A stretch of DNA of 6,880 bases from DATGSF01 sp035302865. GTDB taxonomy: Bacteria > Bacteroidota > Bacteroidia > Chitinophagales > Chitinophagaceae. The stretch is from assembly GCA_035302865.1 (NCBI GenBank), contig DATGSF010000006.1, positions 1 to 6,880 on the forward strand, in the 5' to 3' direction. How positions within the stretch are numbered: the first letter of the stretch is position 1; each line of letters begins with the position of its first letter. The translations under genes were made by a program, and so were the position numbers. Of this stretch, positions 6,112 through 6,880 are shown in pieces. A model generated the notes under the pieces. The model ran no database searches, was not told the origin of the DNA, and saw only the letters and a list, made by a program, of their open reading frames with translations.

Positions 6112-6140
6112 TTTGAAAATGAGTTTTATAAGTACTTTCG
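6112..6140 (+). promoter_or_regulatory. Candidate promoter for the small membrane protein gene, TTTG...TACTTTCG
   Basis: TTTG at 6112-6115 and TACTTTCG at 6133-6140 (one mismatch to TAnnTTTG) are separated by 17 bases. The transcript would start near 6147, giving a leader of about 39 bases. The -7 element overlaps a perfect 10-bp palindrome CTTTCGAAAG at 6135-6144, which could be an operator or chance. Confidence 0.4.
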
Positions 6141-6185
6141 AAAGGAATATTTAAAAACAACAAAGAAATACAATATATTTAATTC

Positions 6186-6563
6186 ATGAAAAATATTAAA
6201 AAACCATTTCAACACGAAAGAATACATAGAAGTATACACTCTAAACCCAAAAGAGATAAAAATGATAAATTTATCTTAGGTTTGATTTTAGGTATGATAA
6301 CTCCAATACTTGGGATGCTTTTGGTTTGGGTTTTAATGTTTTCAGATATAGCTTTAAAATACATTTTGCGTTGGTTTGTTGCTTTTGAGAATCCACGCGT
6401 ATTAAACGAAATATCTAAGATTGTATCTTTAGGAATGATATTAAACTTAGCACCATTTTATTGGTTTTTAAATAAAAAAAGATACGAAACTGTGAAAGGG
6501 ATAATTTTAGCTTCTTTCTTTTATTTGATATTAGTTCTAATGTACAAATGGGTGTTACAATAG
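6186..6563 (+). CDS. Small integral membrane protein of unknown function, three predicted helices
   Basis: I do not recognise this 125-residue protein. Residues 1-28 are strongly basic and hydrophilic (K, R and H rich). Three hydrophobic segments follow: about 29-52 (FILGLILGMITPILGMLLVW), 76-95 and 103-123. A somewhat amphipathic stretch at 55-67 and the loop ENPRVLNEISK link the first two; the loop NKKRYETVK links the last two. The basic N-terminus and the basic second loop predict an N-in, C-out topology in the inner membrane. No catalytic or ligand-binding motif is seen. ATG at 6186 is the first start after a plausible promoter; the leader lacks a Shine-Dalgarno sequence near the start. 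It stands alone between the divergent PD40 gene and the tRNA-Gln unit, and no terminator is visible between it and the tRNA promoter. That it is a real gene rests on an uninterrupted frame, coherent hydrophobic segments and the promoter. Confidence 0.7.
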   Translation: MKNIKKPFQHERIHRSIHSKPKRDKNDKFILGLILGMITPILGMLLVWVLMFSDIALKYILRWFVAFENPRVLNEISKIVSLGMILNLAPFYWFLNKKRYETVKGIILASFFYLILVLMYKWVLQ

Positions 6564-6596
6564 TAATTAAATAATACAAAAAAAATAAGCCAAAGA

Positions 6597-6628
6597 TTTG
6601 GTGGAATGAAAAAAGTGTATTAAATTTG
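6597..6628 (+). promoter_or_regulatory. Predicted strong promoter of tRNA-Gln, TTTG...TAAATTTG
   Basis: TTTG at 6597-6600, a 20-base spacer and TAAATTTG at 6621-6628 give the best full match to the Bacteroidota vegetative promoter in this window. Transcription should begin near 6634-6636, leaving a tRNA 5' leader of about 30 bases for RNase P to remove. The -33 element lies within the inverted repeat CCAAA-GA-TTTGG at 6590-6601. Confidence 0.75.
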
Positions 6629-6665
6629 CACCACGCCAATAAAAAGGCTACCTGTAATAAGGGAT

Positions 6666-6736
6666 AGTTCCATGGTGTAAGGGTAGCACAACAGATTTTG
6701 ATTCTGTTTGTCTAGGTTCGAATCCTAGTGGAACTA
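6666..6736 (+). tRNA. tRNA-Gln (anticodon TTG)
   Basis: A complete 71-nt cloverleaf. Acceptor AGTTCCA (6666-6672) pairs with TGGAACT (6729-6735), with discriminator A6736. D stem GTGT pairs with GCAC, with a G-rich loop. Anticodon stem ACAGA/TCTGT (6691-6695/6703-6707) holds loop TTTTGAT, so the anticodon at 6698-6700 is TTG, reading CAA and by wobble CAG. The variable region is four bases. T arm CTAGG-TTCGAAT-CCTAG (6712-6728). No CCA is encoded (CTG follows), so it must be added after processing. T6665 could pair with the discriminator base, lengthening the acceptor stem by one in the precursor. It forms a single-gene unit with its own promoter and terminator. Confidence 0.96.
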
Positions 6737-6740
6737 CTGA

Positions 6741-6786
6741 AGTAGCCGTCTCAAAAGTTCATTTTGATGACGGCTATTTTATTATC
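6741..6786 (+). terminator. Intrinsic terminator of tRNA-Gln
   Basis: TAGCCGTC (6743-6750) pairs with GACGGCTA (6769-6776), and above it TCAAAA (6751-6756) pairs with TTTTGA (6762-6767) around a GTTCA loop, with a single T bulge at 6768. The stem of about 14 bp can be extended outward by a G-U and an A-U pair. It is followed by TTTTATTAT. It begins only five bases after the tRNA 3' end. Confidence 0.9.
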
Positions 6787-6847
6787 GATTTTTACTGATA
6801 AATTAAGTTTTTCCTATTTTTTATTTGTGTTATTGTTTTTTTAGAAT

Positions 6848-6872
6848 AAAAAGGAGGATTTCTCCCCTTTTT
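6848..6872. terminator. Probable bidirectional terminator hairpin at the right edge
   Basis: AAAAAGG (6848-6854) pairs with CCTTTTT (6866-6872) and GGA (6856-6858) with TCC (6863-6865), with A6855 bulged and a TTTC loop. The A-run and T-run flanks make it workable on either strand. The tRNA already has its own terminator 60 bases earlier, so this one more likely serves a leftward gene ending just past the window; a stop codon is available at 6871-6873 on the minus strand. Confidence 0.55.
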
Positions 6873-6880
6873 AAGCTCTT

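Noticed and set aside
6415..6639. Minus-strand open frame of 74 codons
   Set aside because: Overlaps the small membrane protein gene antisense and runs into the tRNA promoter; no start signal.
6871..6880. End of a leftward gene at the right edge (stop at 6871-6873)
   Set aside because: Only two sense codons would be visible, which cannot support a coding call; the adjacent hairpin is merely consistent with it.
1..6880. CRISPR array, insertion sequence, prophage or defence system
   Set aside because: No regularly spaced repeats, transposase, integrase, terminal inverted repeats or nuclease-type proteins are visible; a tRNA gene is present but no duplicated attachment site follows it.

Overview
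The window is AT-rich, densely packed chromosomal DNA from a member of the Bacteroidota. Three things point there. Several intergenic regions carry the phylum's promoter form (TTTG, a spacer of about 17-22 bases, then TAnnTTTG). Most genes lack a clear Shine-Dalgarno sequence. The gene set is also typical: a PD40/TPR envelope protein with a Sec signal ending AHA|Q, a DUF2520 protein paired with a KdsC phosphatase, and an RsmA with the NFPYNI motif. I cannot assign a genus. No mobile element, CRISPR array or rRNA gene is visible, and nothing suggests recent transfer.

Layout. Positions 1-2012, minus strand: the 5' end of greA (cut by the window edge), preceded by a leader with a strong hairpin and a T-run. 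Upstream of that is a two-gene unit, rsmA followed by a D-2-hydroxyacid dehydrogenase gene, overlapping by 11 bases. Positions 2013-2105 are a compact divergent promoter region. Positions 2106-4103, plus strand: a tight three-gene operon of plsC-type acyltransferase, Rossmann/DUF2520 protein and KdsC-type phosphatase, with gaps of 4 and 5 bases. Positions 4116-5999, minus strand: a 627-residue secreted TPR and PD40 beta-propeller protein that converges on kdsC with only 12 bases between the stops. Positions 6186-6563, plus strand: an unrecognised small membrane protein with three predicted helices. Positions 6597-6786: a complete tRNA-Gln(TTG) transcription unit with promoter, gene and intrinsic terminator. 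A second, probably bidirectional, terminator hairpin lies at the right edge.

How the genes relate. rsmA (16S rRNA dimethylation) and greA (rescue of backtracked RNA polymerase) are housekeeping. plsC (phosphatidic acid synthesis) and kdsC (Kdo for lipopolysaccharide) both feed envelope building, so the unknown DUF2520 protein between them sits in an envelope-lipid context. The PD40 protein is probably envelope-located.

Start sites. For the dehydrogenase, rsmA and plsC genes, the longest open frames begin at TTG codons that are probably not used. For rsmA and plsC those TTGs lie at or upstream of the predicted transcription start. I therefore give the internal ATG starts.

The most interesting signal is the greA leader. 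A consensus promoter is followed directly by a terminator-like hairpin, and no promoter is visible between hairpin and gene. This recalls the early-termination leader of E. coli greA. I see no clearly new multi-gene system.
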